Below are positions 16,952 to 25,663 of a stretch of DNA of 64,000 nucleotides, piece after piece. Origin of the DNA: DASSQJ01 sp963726295 (GTDB lineage: Bacteria; Actinomycetota; Actinomycetes; Actinomycetales; Dermatophilaceae); the NCBI GenBank assembly GCA_963726295.1, contig CAVSBW010000001.1, positions 806,001 to 870,000 of the forward strand. Reading direction: 5' to 3'. Made by a program: the position numbers and the translations under genes. The notes beneath the pieces are model-generated. The model was given only the letters and a program-made list of their open reading frames with translations. It was not told the DNA's origin and did no database searches. Positions within the stretch are counted from its first letter, which is position 1. Every line of letters begins with the position of its first letter.

Positions 16952-18418
16952 TCAGGACGCGGAGCCGGCGAGCGCGGCCAGCCGCTCGGCGAGGCGCGAC
17001 GAGGCATCCCGACCGAAGATCGTCGACGCGCCCTCGTAGCGCTGCTCGAGGTACTCCTCGGGCGTCACCCAATAGCCGCCGTAGTCGCCGGCGAATCCGA
17101 CGACGGATGCCGTGCCGCCGGTCGCGGCCACCACCGCCTCCTCGATCCGAGCCCCGGTCATCGTCGTCGCCTCGCCCGGCACCGTCGCGAAGGCGTGGTC
17201 GTTCACTTGCACCACGTGGAGCGGCAGGCGGCTCGGCGCGACCGCGCCGATCAGCCACCCCAGCGGCACGGGGAGCCCGGTGTAGGCGTGGACGATGCTG
17301 ACCTTGGGGCCCTGGCCGTCGCCCTCCGGGTGCGCATGGGTCCGCTGCGCGAGGTAGCGCGGTGCGTGGACGCCGGCCCCGACCTCGGGCCACAGGTCGG
17401 TCGGCCCGTCCACGCCGCCACCGGCCGTGGCGAGACCGCTGAGCGGCGCCGGCAGGCCGGAGGTGCGGGGCTCCCACATCTCGTGGGTGGCGCGCAGCGT
17501 GAACCGGGCGACCTCGGCGCCGGCGACGGCATCGCGCACCGCCTCGCCGAGGCGGCTGCCGACCACCTCGGCGAGCTCGCGCCCCTGGGTCGCGGGCCGC
17601 CCGTCGTCAGGGCGCGCCCGGCCGTCGGCGTCGAGGGGGAGAGGGGAGATGTCCCCACTCGACCCGCCGCCGAAGCCGACGGTGGCACCGGACTGCTCGG
17701 CGCCCGCCCGCGCCGCGCCCCAGAGGTCCGCGCCGAACGTCGGCCACCGCGACCCGAGGGAGGTGCCGTGCACGGCGTACCAGGCGAGGGCGGCGTCGAT
17801 GCTCCCGTCGTCCGACCGGGCGACGAGCGCCGTGGCTCGCGGGTCCCGCAGCCGGTCGGCGATCTCGGCCCCCACAGGAACGGGGGACTGGTCGAGGTAG
17901 CGGTCACGCGCGTCGTTCGAGTAGTGCTGCCACGCGGGCACGGAACGGTTGCTCGCCACGCCCATGACCTCGCGGCGCACCACGGTGACGCCGCCGGGAC
18001 GGACGGACGCGATGGCCCGCCCGACCGCCGTCCGGACGAGCGGGGCCAGGCGTCGGGTGCTCGGCCACGGCGCCCGGGCCGACGGGCACGCGCCGAGGGT
18101 GTACATGAGCCCGCCGTAGCGTTGGGGCGGTCCGGCATGGGTGTGCGTGCCGCACAGGACGACCCGGGACGCGTCGAGCCCGCTCGCCTCCACCGCGGCC
18201 CGCCACAGGTGCAGTCCGCCGCAGTGGAGGTCGGCGTTGACGAGGACGACGCGCTCCCCGGTCGCGTCCTCGAGCGCCACGGCGGTGACGAACATGCGCT
18301 GGGCGTCGTCGGTCGGCGGATCCGCGTCGGTGCGACCCAGCGGGCCCCAGCCGCACGTGGCTCCCGCCTCCTCTGGCGTGATGTCGACCCGTGCCAGCCC
18401 GACCCGGCATCCGTCCAC
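16952..18418 (-). CDS. Neutral/alkaline ceramidase-like hydrolase
   Basis: This 488-aa protein matches the catalytic part of the neutral ceramidase family. It has an N-terminal RVDITP, the zinc-site motif GTHTHAGP (about residue 90), a Gly-Ser-rich GGGSSGDISPLP carrying the expected nucleophilic Ser, and near the end GDYGGYWVTPEEYLEQRYEG, the usual signature of the C-terminal half of the domain. Ceramidases cleave the N-acyl bond of ceramide. No signal peptide is visible, whereas many bacterial homologues are secreted, so the substrate may differ. The start is GTG 18418, preceded by GGGAGG. Confidence 0.85.
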   Translation of the reverse strand: MDGCRVGLARVDITPEEAGATCGWGPLGRTDADPPTDDAQRMFVTAVALEDATGERVVLVNADLHCGGLHLWRAAVEASGLDASRVVLCGTHTHAGPPQRYGGLMYTLGACPSARAPWPSTRRLAPLVRTAVGRAIASVRPGGVTVVRREVMGVASNRSVPAWQHYSNDARDRYLDQSPVPVGAEIADRLRDPRATALVARSDDGSIDAALAWYAVHGTSLGSRWPTFGADLWGAARAGAEQSGATVGFGGGSSGDISPLPLDADGRARPDDGRPATQGRELAEVVGSRLGEAVRDAVAGAEVARFTLRATHEMWEPRTSGLPAPLSGLATAGGGVDGPTDLWPEVGAGVHAPRYLAQRTHAHPEGDGQGPKVSIVHAYTGLPVPLGWLIGAVAPSRLPLHVVQVNDHAFATVPGEATTMTGARIEEAVVAATGGTASVVGFAGDYGGYWVTPEEYLEQRYEGASTIFGRDASSRLAERLAALAGSAS

Positions 18419-18547
18419 GGTTCCCTCCCAGTCCTCGCCGGGCCACGTGGCGGCGTCCGGCTGCCTCCCACCCTCCCACCCGTGTCCAGCGGGGCGCTGA
18501 GCCGGCCGGGTGTGGGCTCGGCCCAGGCGGCCAGGGCACGGCCGCGA

Positions 18548-18784
18548 TCAGTGCGGCGTCGACCGCCACGCGTCGGCGTCGTGGCCCCGGCTCACCAGCT
18601 CGCGCCTCGCGCAGGAGAAGAGCTTCGAGTAGCCCCAGCGGGTGTAGGGGTGCTTGTCGGAGTGGTCGGACTCCCAGTCGCTCCACCGGAGGTAGGCGAG
18701 GAGGTCGGCATCCGAGAGCTCGGCGAGCCGCTCGGCGACGTCTCCGGTGCCGAGGGCGACGTGGGGGTGGGGGTTCACGGGCAT
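18548..18784 (-). CDS. Small hypothetical protein, 78 aa
   Basis: The start at 18784 (MPVNPHPHVALGTGD) is supported by GGAAGG a few bases upstream; the longer frame to 19054 adds only low-quality sequence. The protein is acidic and helical, with DVAERLAELSDADLLAYLRW, then YTRWGYSKLFSCARRELVSR. There is no membrane segment or known domain. It lies alone between the ceramidase-like gene and the divergent carboxypeptidase gene. Confidence 0.65.
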   Translation of the reverse strand: MPVNPHPHVALGTGDVAERLAELSDADLLAYLRWSDWESDHSDKHPYTRWGYSKLFSCARRELVSRGHDADAWRSTPH

Positions 18785-19154
18785 GAGGGCGTTCCTTCCG
18801 AGGTCCGTCGGACCCCGGCACGACTCGCGGGATCCGCTGTTGTCTGACGACCGGCTCGTCACCTGGGGCACCTCGGCGGGGAGGTTGCCGGACAGCAAGC
18901 CAGGGCTTGTCGCTGCCTCTCGTGAGCCGTTGACAACTGTAGGGGAGGGCATGCCGGCCTGACGGGAAGGGTTGCCGCACTGCTGATCAGCGCAACCGGT
19001 GCCGGGCGAGCTCGTCCACCGACGGGGCGGGCGCAGGGGCTCTGGTCTGGTCACTCGGCTCGTTCGACGTGCGTACTTCTCCCGATTGCGGGGTGCCGCC
19101 TCCGGTGGGAACGTGATTCAGGTCACAGCGCAGTGACGTCGGAGGGAGACCGAC
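18785..19154. other. Intergenic region between divergent genes, 370 bp
   Basis: This region must hold the promoters of the small gene at 18784 and the carboxypeptidase at 19155. A TTGACA hexamer occurs at 18932-18937 but has no good -10 at 17 bp. No coding potential, repeat or hairpin stood out. Confidence 0.4.
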
Positions 19155-22100
19155 ATGGGACGCACGCAGCGCCGGAGAATTCTGGTCGTCGCGGTCGTGA
19201 CGGCGGTCGCCGTGGTCCTGCCGATACAGGGCACCGTGGCGGCACCGAAGGGGGAGGGGAGTGGACACCTCGACGCCTACACGGCGGTCGTCACGGCGGA
19301 ACAGCTGCAGGACCTGGTGCGGGCCGGCTACGACGTCGGTGACCAGCAGGCACGCGGCGACAAGATCCAGGTCGGCCTCGTCCTGTCCCCGGGGGAGCAG
19401 GGCAAGCTCAGGGCCCAGGGTGTCGACCTCGCGCTGACCCGCGTCAAGGGCGGCAAGACGGTGCGGCAGCTGGCCGAGGAGCAGGCTGCGAACGGGTACA
19501 CGGTCTGGCGCTCCTACGACGAGCCCGGCGGCATCAGCGACCAGATGCGGCAGGCGGCCAAGGACTACCCGGACGTCGCGAAGCTCGTGAAGCTCGGCAC
19601 CACCTACCAGGGGCGCGACCTCCTCGCCCTCAAGGTGACCCAGGGGGCTCGGGGCATGCGCGACGGGGCCCGCCCCGCGGTGCTCTACAGCGCCACCCAG
19701 CACGCCCGTGAGTGGATCGCCGCCGAGGTCGACCGGCGCCTGATGTTCTGGTACCTCGACAAGTGGCGGTCCAACGACAAGGCCGTGAAGAACCTGCTCA
19801 AGGCCACCGAGCTGTGGTTCGTGCCGGTCGCCAACCCGGACGGGTACCAGTACACGTTCGACGTCGAGCGGCTCTGGCGGAAGAACCTGCGCGACAACAA
19901 CGACAACGGTCAGGTCGACCTCGGTGACGGCGTGGACCCCAACCGCAACTACCCGAGCCACTGGGGCTACGACGACGAGGGCTCCTCGCCCAACCCCTCG
20001 AGCCAGACCTACCGCGGGCCGGCGCCGAGCTCCGAACCGGAGACGAAGGCGCTCCAGGGACTGCTCGACCGCGTCGGCTTCGCCTTCCAGGTCAACTACC
20101 ACTCCAACGGCCAGTGGCTGCTCTACGCGGAGGGCTGGCAGACCGCCACCCCGACGGCGGACGACCCGATCTACTACGCCATGTCCGGCAACCTCGACGA
20201 GCCGGCCATCGAGGGCTTCCACCCCGGTCTCAGCTCCGACGTCCTCTACGTGACGAACGGGGAGACCACCGACTACGCCCACGCGGAGACCGGGACCCTC
20301 GGATGGACGCCCGAGCTGTCGGCCGGGTGCCCGGGCTGCGGCTTCGTGTTCCCCGACGACGACGCTCTCGTCCAGCAGGAGTTCGAGCGGAACCTGCCCT
20401 TCGCGCGGTCCGTCGCGCAGTCCGCGGGCGACCCCGAGAACCCGGTGTCGGTGCTCGGCATCACGACCAGGCCCTTCTACATCGACAGCGAGGACGCCTA
20501 CAAGGCCGGCGTCCCCGACGCGAACTTCTCGTTCGCCTACTCCTACGGCGATCCCCAGCCCGTCGAGGTCCTCGCCAAGCGGAGCGTCGGCCCGGTGACG
20601 CTGAGGTACCGGGTCAACGGCGGCGACGTGCAGTCGACACCGACGCAGGAGTGGTCCGGCGGCGACCGCTACACCCCCGCCGACGTCTACTACCACCGGA
20701 TGCGCGGCACCGTCACCGGGACCGACCCCGGTGACAGCGTGGAGGTCTGGTTCGAGGGTGGCGGCAAGCGCAGCGACTCGTTCACCTACGAGGCCGTGTC
20801 CGAGACCGGCCACCGCGTGCTCGTCGTGACCGCCGAGGACTACACCGGTGCGTCCCCCAGCCAGGGCGGCGCACCCAGCTACACGAGCTACTACACGGAC
20901 GCCCTCACGGCCAACGGCATCGCCTCCGACGTGTACGACGTCGACGCGATGGGTCGCACCGCCCCCGACAACCTCGGGGTGCTGAGCCACTACGACGCCG
21001 TCGTCTGGTACACCGGCGACGACATCGTCACCCGCGCAGCGGGGTCGGGAGGCGGCAACGCCGACCGGCTGGCCATGGACGAGATCCTCGAGTTCCGCGC
21101 CTACATGAACCGGGGCGGCAAGGTGCTGTACACCGGTGACTGGGCAGCCGAGCAGTTCAGCGGCAACCTCGGCACCCAGCTCTACGACCCGAAGCGGGAG
21201 ATCACCTGCAACCCGCTGCCGAACGGTGTCGACCCGCGTCAGTGCCTGGCACTCGGGGGCTCGGGGGACAGCACGAACGACGTCCTCCAGTACTGGTTCG
21301 GCGGGTACGCCGCCGTGGCCCAGGACGGTCTCGACGACAACGGTGACCCGTACGGCGTGATCGGCACGGCCGCCCCGTTCGAGGGCCTCCAGTGGGGTCT
21401 CAACGGCCCGGACAGTGCCGACAACCAGGGGCTGACCTCGTCGTTCGTGTCGACGGGTGGCGTCTTGCCGGTCGACGAGTTCCCGCAGTTCGAGAGCTGG
21501 CCGTCCTCGCAGTGGGACAAGCCCGGCGGGCCGTTCGCGCCGCACTCGGGTGACCAGTACGTCTACTCGCAGATCGCCGACGTCTCGTACAAGCGGCTCA
21601 CTCGCGAGGTGGAGGTGCCGGCCGGAGGAGGCTCGCTCGCCTTCTGGAACTCCCACGACACCGAGGCCGACTGGGACTACCTGTTCGTCGAGGCCAGGAC
21701 GCCGGGGTCGGACGACTGGACGACGCTCCCGGACGTCAACGGACACACCGACACCGCGACCGGCCTCAGCTGCCCGGAGGGGTGGTTCGAGCTGCACCCG
21801 TTCCTCGAGCACTACCAGAGCGTGGAGTCCGACGGCACCTGCTCGTCGACGGGCACGACCGGGTCGTGGAACGCCGCCAGCGGCAACTCCGGAGGCTGGC
21901 AGCAGTGGCAGGTCGACCTCTCCGAGTGGGCCGGCGCGACGGTGGAGATCTCCATCGCCTACGCCAGTGACTGGGGCACCCAGGGCCTCGGGGTCTTCGT
22001 CGACGACGTCACCTACCCGAACGGCACGACCGAGTCGTTCGAGTCCGGCCTCGGTGGGTGGACGGTCACCGGGCCACCGCCGGGGAGCGGTCCGAACCCC

Positions 22101-22256
22101 AACGACTGGGTCGTGACGGACGCCGCCGGCTTCCCGGTCGGCTCCACCATCACCACGCCCGACAGCGTCCTCATGGGCTTCGGCCTCGAGGGCATCAGCG
22201 GCGCCGACGTGCGGGCCGAGGTCATGCAGGCCGCGATGAGCCACCTGCTCGACTGA
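19155..22256 (+). CDS. Secreted M14-family zinc carboxypeptidase, 1033 aa
   Basis: A Sec signal peptide (RTQRRR, then a hydrophobic core, cleavage after TVAA at about residue 30) is followed by a propeptide-like region. The M14 domain (about 115-430) has zinc ligands in SATQHAREW (HxxE, about residue 183), a later His in QVNYHSNGQW, and the catalytic Glu in LGWTPELSAGC. The C-terminal half has a Gly/Asp-rich beta region resembling MAM/immune-inhibitor-A modules (SLAFWNSHDTEADWDYLF, GVFVDDVTYPNG). It probably degrades extracellular protein. GGAGGGA precedes the ATG, and tandem hairpins follow. Confidence 0.9.
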   Translation: MGRTQRRRILVVAVVTAVAVVLPIQGTVAAPKGEGSGHLDAYTAVVTAEQLQDLVRAGYDVGDQQARGDKIQVGLVLSPGEQGKLRAQGVDLALTRVKGGKTVRQLAEEQAANGYTVWRSYDEPGGISDQMRQAAKDYPDVAKLVKLGTTYQGRDLLALKVTQGARGMRDGARPAVLYSATQHAREWIAAEVDRRLMFWYLDKWRSNDKAVKNLLKATELWFVPVANPDGYQYTFDVERLWRKNLRDNNDNGQVDLGDGVDPNRNYPSHWGYDDEGSSPNPSSQTYRGPAPSSEPETKALQGLLDRVGFAFQVNYHSNGQWLLYAEGWQTATPTADDPIYYAMSGNLDEPAIEGFHPGLSSDVLYVTNGETTDYAHAETGTLGWTPELSAGCPGCGFVFPDDDALVQQEFERNLPFARSVAQSAGDPENPVSVLGITTRPFYIDSEDAYKAGVPDANFSFAYSYGDPQPVEVLAKRSVGPVTLRYRVNGGDVQSTPTQEWSGGDRYTPADVYYHRMRGTVTGTDPGDSVEVWFEGGGKRSDSFTYEAVSETGHRVLVVTAEDYTGASPSQGGAPSYTSYYTDALTANGIASDVYDVDAMGRTAPDNLGVLSHYDAVVWYTGDDIVTRAAGSGGGNADRLAMDEILEFRAYMNRGGKVLYTGDWAAEQFSGNLGTQLYDPKREITCNPLPNGVDPRQCLALGGSGDSTNDVLQYWFGGYAAVAQDGLDDNGDPYGVIGTAAPFEGLQWGLNGPDSADNQGLTSSFVSTGGVLPVDEFPQFESWPSSQWDKPGGPFAPHSGDQYVYSQIADVSYKRLTREVEVPAGGGSLAFWNSHDTEADWDYLFVEARTPGSDDWTTLPDVNGHTDTATGLSCPEGWFELHPFLEHYQSVESDGTCSSTGTTGSWNAASGNSGGWQQWQVDLSEWAGATVEISIAYASDWGTQGLGVFVDDVTYPNGTTESFESGLGGWTVTGPPPGSGPNPNDWVVTDAAGFPVGSTITTPDSVLMGFGLEGISGADVRAEVMQAAMSHLLD

Positions 22257-22266
22257 GGGGGACCCG

Positions 22267-22332
22267 CCCGAGCGGGGCAGCGACGTGGTCGCCGTCCCGC
22301 TCGGGTGGAGCGCCCCCACCGGGGTGCGCTCC
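22267..22332 (+). terminator. Tandem hairpins after the carboxypeptidase gene
   Basis: A perfect 10-bp stem, CCCGAGCGGG (22267-22276) with CCCGCTCGGG (22296-22305), is followed at once by a second stem, GGAGCGC (22307-22313) with GCGCTCC (22326-22332). Together they probably terminate the long upstream transcript. Confidence 0.65.
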
Positions 22333-22390
22333 TCCACCGGACCGCGGCATTCTCGCGGTCCGTCCAGGGCCTCGGAGCAGCCCGGTTCGC

Positions 22391-22410
22391 ATACCCCTGT
22401 GGGTGTGTGC
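22391..22410 (+). promoter_or_regulatory. Possible metal-responsive operator upstream of DUF302 gene
   Basis: The sequence atacccctgtgggtgtgtgc has a short ACCC/GGGT dyad. It loosely resembles CsoR-type operators (TACCCC...GGGGTA) that often accompany DUF302 genes. The match is weak. Confidence 0.25.
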
Positions 22411-22448
22411 AACGGTGGGGGCCACGCTCGACCCGAGGAGGAGACACC

Positions 22449-22835
22449 ATGGGCTACACGCTGTGCACCACGGTCCCGCGCCCGTTCGACGAGGTGCTGG
22501 AGGCCACCCGGCAGGCGCTCGCCGAGCACGGCTTCGGCGTGCTCACCGAGATCGACCTCGCCGCCACGCTGCGCGCCAAGATCGGCGCGGAGATCCTGCC
22601 CCAGGTGATCCTCGGCGCCTGCCGGCCACCCCTGGCCCTTGCGGCCACGCAGGCCGAGCCCTCGATCGGGGTGCTCCTGCCCTGCAACGTCGTCGTCCGC
22701 GCCGTCGAGGACGCCACGGTTGTGGAGTCGATGAACCCCGACGCGATGGTCGAGGTCACCGGGAACCCGGCCCTGGAGCAGGTCGCGACCGAGGCCCGGG
22801 AACGGCTGTCGGCGGCCCTGCGGTCGCTGACCTGA
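22449..22835 (+). CDS. DUF302-domain protein
   Basis: This 128-aa protein covers the whole DUF302 fold: an N-terminal YTLCTTVPRPFDEVLEATRQ, the conserved HGFGVLTEIDLAATLRAKIG, PQVILGACRPPLALAATQ, and a C-terminal VTGNPALEQVATEARERLSAAL. Family members are small soluble proteins, often next to copper or sulfur-stress genes; the biochemical role is unknown. The start is preceded by GAGGAGGAG. It stands alone and faces the YCII gene convergently. Confidence 0.85.
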   Translation: MGYTLCTTVPRPFDEVLEATRQALAEHGFGVLTEIDLAATLRAKIGAEILPQVILGACRPPLALAATQAEPSIGVLLPCNVVVRAVEDATVVESMNPDAMVEVTGNPALEQVATEARERLSAALRSLT

Positions 22836-23145
22836 CGCTGGCGAGCGCGGTGCCTTCCCCGTGGATGGCGCCGCGCGCACCTGCAGAGAACGCTGCGCGG
22901 GCGCCAGCGAGGCCTCGGTCTCGACGAGCGTGCCGGCGCCGGGTGGTCGGCCAGCGGATGCCGCCGATGTTGCCGCACCCGAGGAGGGCCTCGGACTCCT
23001 CGATCCCGCTACGTCGCAGCGGGACCTTCGTCAACGGCATCGGTGAGCTGCTCCGGTCGGCCGTTGCGCACAGTCGTGGGAGACACCGCTCGGCGGCCGG
23101 ACCCGACGGGGTCACGGCCGCCGGACGACGAGCGACACCGTGCGG
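22836..23145. other. Convergent intergenic region, 310 bp
   Basis: No gene is supported here. Short open frames on both strands lack a start signal and resemble nothing known. No strong hairpin was found despite the convergent layout. Confidence 0.4.
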
Positions 23146-23481
23146 TCACATGCCGGGGACGGGCTGGGCCTCGTGTACCTCGATCTCGCAGCTCCCTGGC
23201 ATGCTCAGGTGCGGGTGGATGCGCGCGAGCTCGAGAGCGGCGTCGAGGTCGTCGGCCTCCAGGATGGTGTACCCGGCCACCTCGCGGGTGCTCGGCGAGG
23301 TGCCGTCACGGGTGACGCGCACGCCGCCGGCGAGCGGGGTGCCGAAGTCGACCATCCGGTCGCCGACCTTCTCGGCCCACTGCATCCACTGACCCATGAC
23401 GGCCTGGGTCTCCTCCGCGCTGGGCGGTGTGGCGTCGGCAGGGGTCATCGGGGCGTGGTAGACGAACAGGTACTTCGACAT
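23146..23481 (-). CDS. YCII-related domain protein
   Basis: This 111-aa protein has the DGPF/YCII-like fold used by small ferredoxin-like dimeric proteins: an N-terminal SKYLFVYHAP, a middle QWMQWAEKVGDRMVDFGTPL, and a C-terminal REVAGYTILEADDLDAALEL, then SMPGSCEIEVHE. Such proteins are commonly encoded with ECF sigma factors or SRPBCC genes. The start at 23481 places the conserved SKYLF at the N-terminus. It is probably the third gene of the ArsR/SRPBCC group, 76 bp downstream of the fusion gene. Confidence 0.85.
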   Translation of the reverse strand: MSKYLFVYHAPMTPADATPPSAEETQAVMGQWMQWAEKVGDRMVDFGTPLAGGVRVTRDGTSPSTREVAGYTILEADDLDAALELARIHPHLSMPGSCEIEVHEAQPVPGM

Positions 23482-23557
23482 GGCGGTTCCTTCCGGTGCG
23501 ACGTCCGCGGCGGACGGCCCTGGTCGGGCCGAGGGGCCGTCGTGGACGGGTGGTGCG

Positions 23558-24538
23558 TCAGGCGGCGAGAGGGGCGCGGCCGGCGAACGCCGCCAGCCGG
23601 TCGATGGGGGAGGCGTCCTCGGCCGGGGGGACCTCGTCGCCGAAGCTGCGCCCACGGGCGGCTGGGACGACGACCTCGGCCAGCCCCCGCACGTAGTCGA
23701 CGACCTCGTCGGAGACGTGGAGCGGCTGTCCGCTGGCCTGGGCGAGGTCCCAGCCGTGGAGGAGGATCTCGACGGGGAGCACACCGGCGAGGAAGGACGC
23801 CTGCAGCTCGCGACCGCCGGGGCCGGGCACGGTCCCGTCCGGGTCGACGCTGCGCCAGGCGTCGATGGCGCGCGCCGCGGCAGTCGACACCCGTTCCTCG
23901 GCCGTCCCGTCGCCCGGCTCCACGGCGGCGTCCCCGGCCATGCCCGCGAGCTGCACGAGGGAGCCGACGAGGTGCTCGACGACCTCGCCGCAGGTGAGCT
24001 CAGTGCACGGGGTGGGCCGGGTGCCGTCGATGTCTGCGAGGCCGCGCAGGACGGGCTGGACTGCGGCGAGGGCGGCGTCGGCTGCGGTGGCGGGCGTCAG
24101 GTCCTCGGGGGCCCATGCCCACTCGTCGGCCCCGGCGTCGCCGGTCGTGGCGATCCGCTGGAGTCGCTCGAGGTAGTGGGCCCACCCCATGGCGTGCCGC
24201 TCGGCCTCGACCTCGCTGAGGCCGTCGTGCGCGAGCGTGACGCGGGAGCCGCCGTCGCCCCACGGCTCCACGGTGACCGTGACCGTCGAGGCGTCCGGGG
24301 GGACGTCGCCGCTGCCCTCCCAGCCCCAGCCAAGGACGATTCGCCGGCCGGTCTCGACCGTGCGCACGGTTCCCGCCGCGATGTGACCGGGAGTCACCGT
24401 CCAGCGGTAGGCGCCCCCCGCCCGCAGGTCGATCGTCGCGGACACCGCCTGCCAGCGACGGAGCCGCTCGGGCTCGGTGAGCAGGGCGAAGGCCTCGTCG
24501 GGGGTGACCGGCAGCTCGACGCTGTTGGTGTAGGTCAT
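23558..24538 (-). CDS. Fusion: SRPBCC (AHSA1-like) and TIGR03086/maleylpyruvate-isomerase-like protein
   Basis: This 326-aa protein has an N-terminal SRPBCC lipid-binding-type domain (about 1-145: VTPDEAFALLTEPERLRRW, GGAYRW, VTVEPWGDGGSRVTL, GWAHYLERL). A second domain (about 165-326) is typical of the TIGR03086/MDMPI N-terminal helical bundle: CTELTCGEVVEHLVGSLVQL and LLHGWDLAQASGQPL. The two are usually separate proteins. The start overlaps the ArsR stop by 4 bp (ATGA), so it is co-translated with its regulator. The ligand is unknown; a detoxification role using mycothiol is conceivable. Confidence 0.85.
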   Translation of the reverse strand: MTYTNSVELPVTPDEAFALLTEPERLRRWQAVSATIDLRAGGAYRWTVTPGHIAAGTVRTVETGRRIVLGWGWEGSGDVPPDASTVTVTVEPWGDGGSRVTLAHDGLSEVEAERHAMGWAHYLERLQRIATTGDAGADEWAWAPEDLTPATAADAALAAVQPVLRGLADIDGTRPTPCTELTCGEVVEHLVGSLVQLAGMAGDAAVEPGDGTAEERVSTAAARAIDAWRSVDPDGTVPGPGGRELQASFLAGVLPVEILLHGWDLAQASGQPLHVSDEVVDYVRGLAEVVVPAARGRSFGDEVPPAEDASPIDRLAAFAGRAPLAA

Positions 24539-24840
24539 CGTCGTCTCCTCAGGGAGTGGGCGTCCTCGACCAGGAGGTCGAGCTCGGTGGTCCAGAACCG
24601 GTCGATCTCGGCCTGGAGCCGCCGAAGACCGTCGGGGAGGACCCGGTAGATCCGTTGCCGGCCGACCTTCTCCGCGTCCACGAGCCCCGCGTTCGCCAGC
24701 ACGAGCAGGTGCTGGGAGATCGCCGACCTCGTGACCGGGAACTCCGCCGCCAACTCCGACACCGTCCTCGGACGCTGCGCGAGCAGGTGGAGGATGCGGC
24801 GCCGACTCGGCTCGGCCGCGGCGAGGAGCGGGTCGGTCAC
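24535..24840 (-). CDS. ArsR-family transcriptional regulator
   Basis: This compact 101-aa winged-helix protein (LAAAEPSRRRILHLLAQRP, VSELAAEFPVTRSAISQHL, GLVDAEKVGRQRIYRV) is of the type paired with SRPBCC/AHSA1 genes. No cysteine metal site is visible. It begins at GTG 24840; the promoter predicts a transcript starting within a base or two of it, so the mRNA is probably leaderless. It is the first gene of the group ArsR, SRPBCC fusion, YCII and probably represses it through the palindrome at 24850-24867. Confidence 0.88.
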   Translation of the reverse strand: MTDPLLAAAEPSRRRILHLLAQRPRTVSELAAEFPVTRSAISQHLLVLANAGLVDAEKVGRQRIYRVLPDGLRRLQAEIDRFWTTELDLLVEDAHSLRRRR

Positions 24841-24848
24841 ATGGCAAA

Positions 24849-24877
24849 ACGTTAGTGAAGACTAACGCATTTGTCCA
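24849..24877 (-). promoter_or_regulatory. Promoter and palindromic operator of the ArsR/SRPBCC operon
   Basis: On the minus strand, -35 TGGACA (24872-24877) and -10 TAACGT (24849-24854) are 17 bp apart. A perfect inverted repeat CGTTAGT-GAAG-ACTAACG (24850-24867) covers the spacer and -10. This is the same architecture as the ArsR promoter at 2449-2480, but with a different operator sequence. Confidence 0.7.
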
Positions 24878-24988
24878 CTCCCGGCGCTCGACTGTGGCGG
24901 TGGTGTGGAGGCTGCGTGGCTGGGCCGGCCCACGCGCCCGGCGGAGGCTGGAGGGCATCGACACCAAGCCCCCGAGAGAGGCCCCGCC

Positions 24989-25663
24989 ATGAGCACCACC
25001 TTCTGCGTCACCCCCACCACCGACCGCCCCTGGGTCCACGAGATGGTCATCGTCCACCGCGCGTTCCGCCGCGAGTTCGTCCTCCTGCCGAGGCTGGTCC
25101 GCGAGGTGCCGGACGGCGACACCGCCCGGGCCGCCGTGGTCGCCCGCGCCCTTCACGTCGTGCTCGGCGGGCTGACCATGCACCACACCGGCGAGGACGC
25201 CGTGCTCTGGCCGCGCCTCCTCGAGCGCGCGGCGCCGTCCACGGGACTCGTCGAGACGATGCAGGCCCAGCACCACCGCGTGGACGAGTACGACGAGCGC
25301 GTGGAGCCCCTCCTCGCCGACTGGGAGACGGCACCAACAAGCGCCCGGGGCGCCGAGCTGGCCGACCTGCTCGACAGCTTCGCCGCAGCCCTGTTCGAGC
25401 ACCTCGACCTCGAGGAGCGCGAGATCCTCCCGCTGTGCCTGCGCCACCTCACGCCGGCGGAGTGGGACGGGATGGCCGACCACGGCCTCGAGGTGATGAA
25501 GCCCTCCGAGCTGCCGATCATCTTCGGCGCCGTACTCGAGGAGTGCAGTCCCGAGGAGCGCCGGGCCATGCTCTCTCGGCTGCCGTGGCCGGCTCGCGTG
25601 TTCCTGCGCACCGTGGGGGCGCGCCAGTACCGCCGCTACGTGGCCCGGGTCCGCGGCTCCTGA
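24989..25663 (+). CDS. Hemerythrin-like (HHE cation-binding) domain protein
   Basis: This 224-aa helical protein has spaced His/Glu pairs of the hemerythrin/HHE fold: HEMVIVHRAFRREF, then LTMHHTGEDAVLWPRL, then MQAQHHRVDEYDE, then LFEHLDLEEREILPL. These would form a di-iron or other metal site for oxygen, NO or redox sensing. The start at 24989 is the ATG nearest the conserved first helix. The last 28 bp overlap the convergent XRE regulator gene, so the two antagonise at the transcript 3' ends. Confidence 0.87.
   Translation: MSTTFCVTPTTDRPWVHEMVIVHRAFRREFVLLPRLVREVPDGDTARAAVVARALHVVLGGLTMHHTGEDAVLWPRLLERAAPSTGLVETMQAQHHRVDEYDERVEPLLADWETAPTSARGAELADLLDSFAAALFEHLDLEEREILPLCLRHLTPAEWDGMADHGLEVMKPSELPIIFGAVLEECSPEERRAMLSRLPWPARVFLRTVGARQYRRYVARVRGS

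Noticed and set aside
16675..17301. Frame starting at the TGATG junction with a Leu-Ala-Ala repeat
   Set aside because: After the repeat it becomes Arg-rich shadow sequence antisense to the ceramidase-like gene; no Shine-Dalgarno.
18987..22880. A 1297-codon minus-strand frame
   Set aside because: It is antisense to the M14 carboxypeptidase, whose zinc motifs and signal peptide are clear; the composition is that of a shadow frame.
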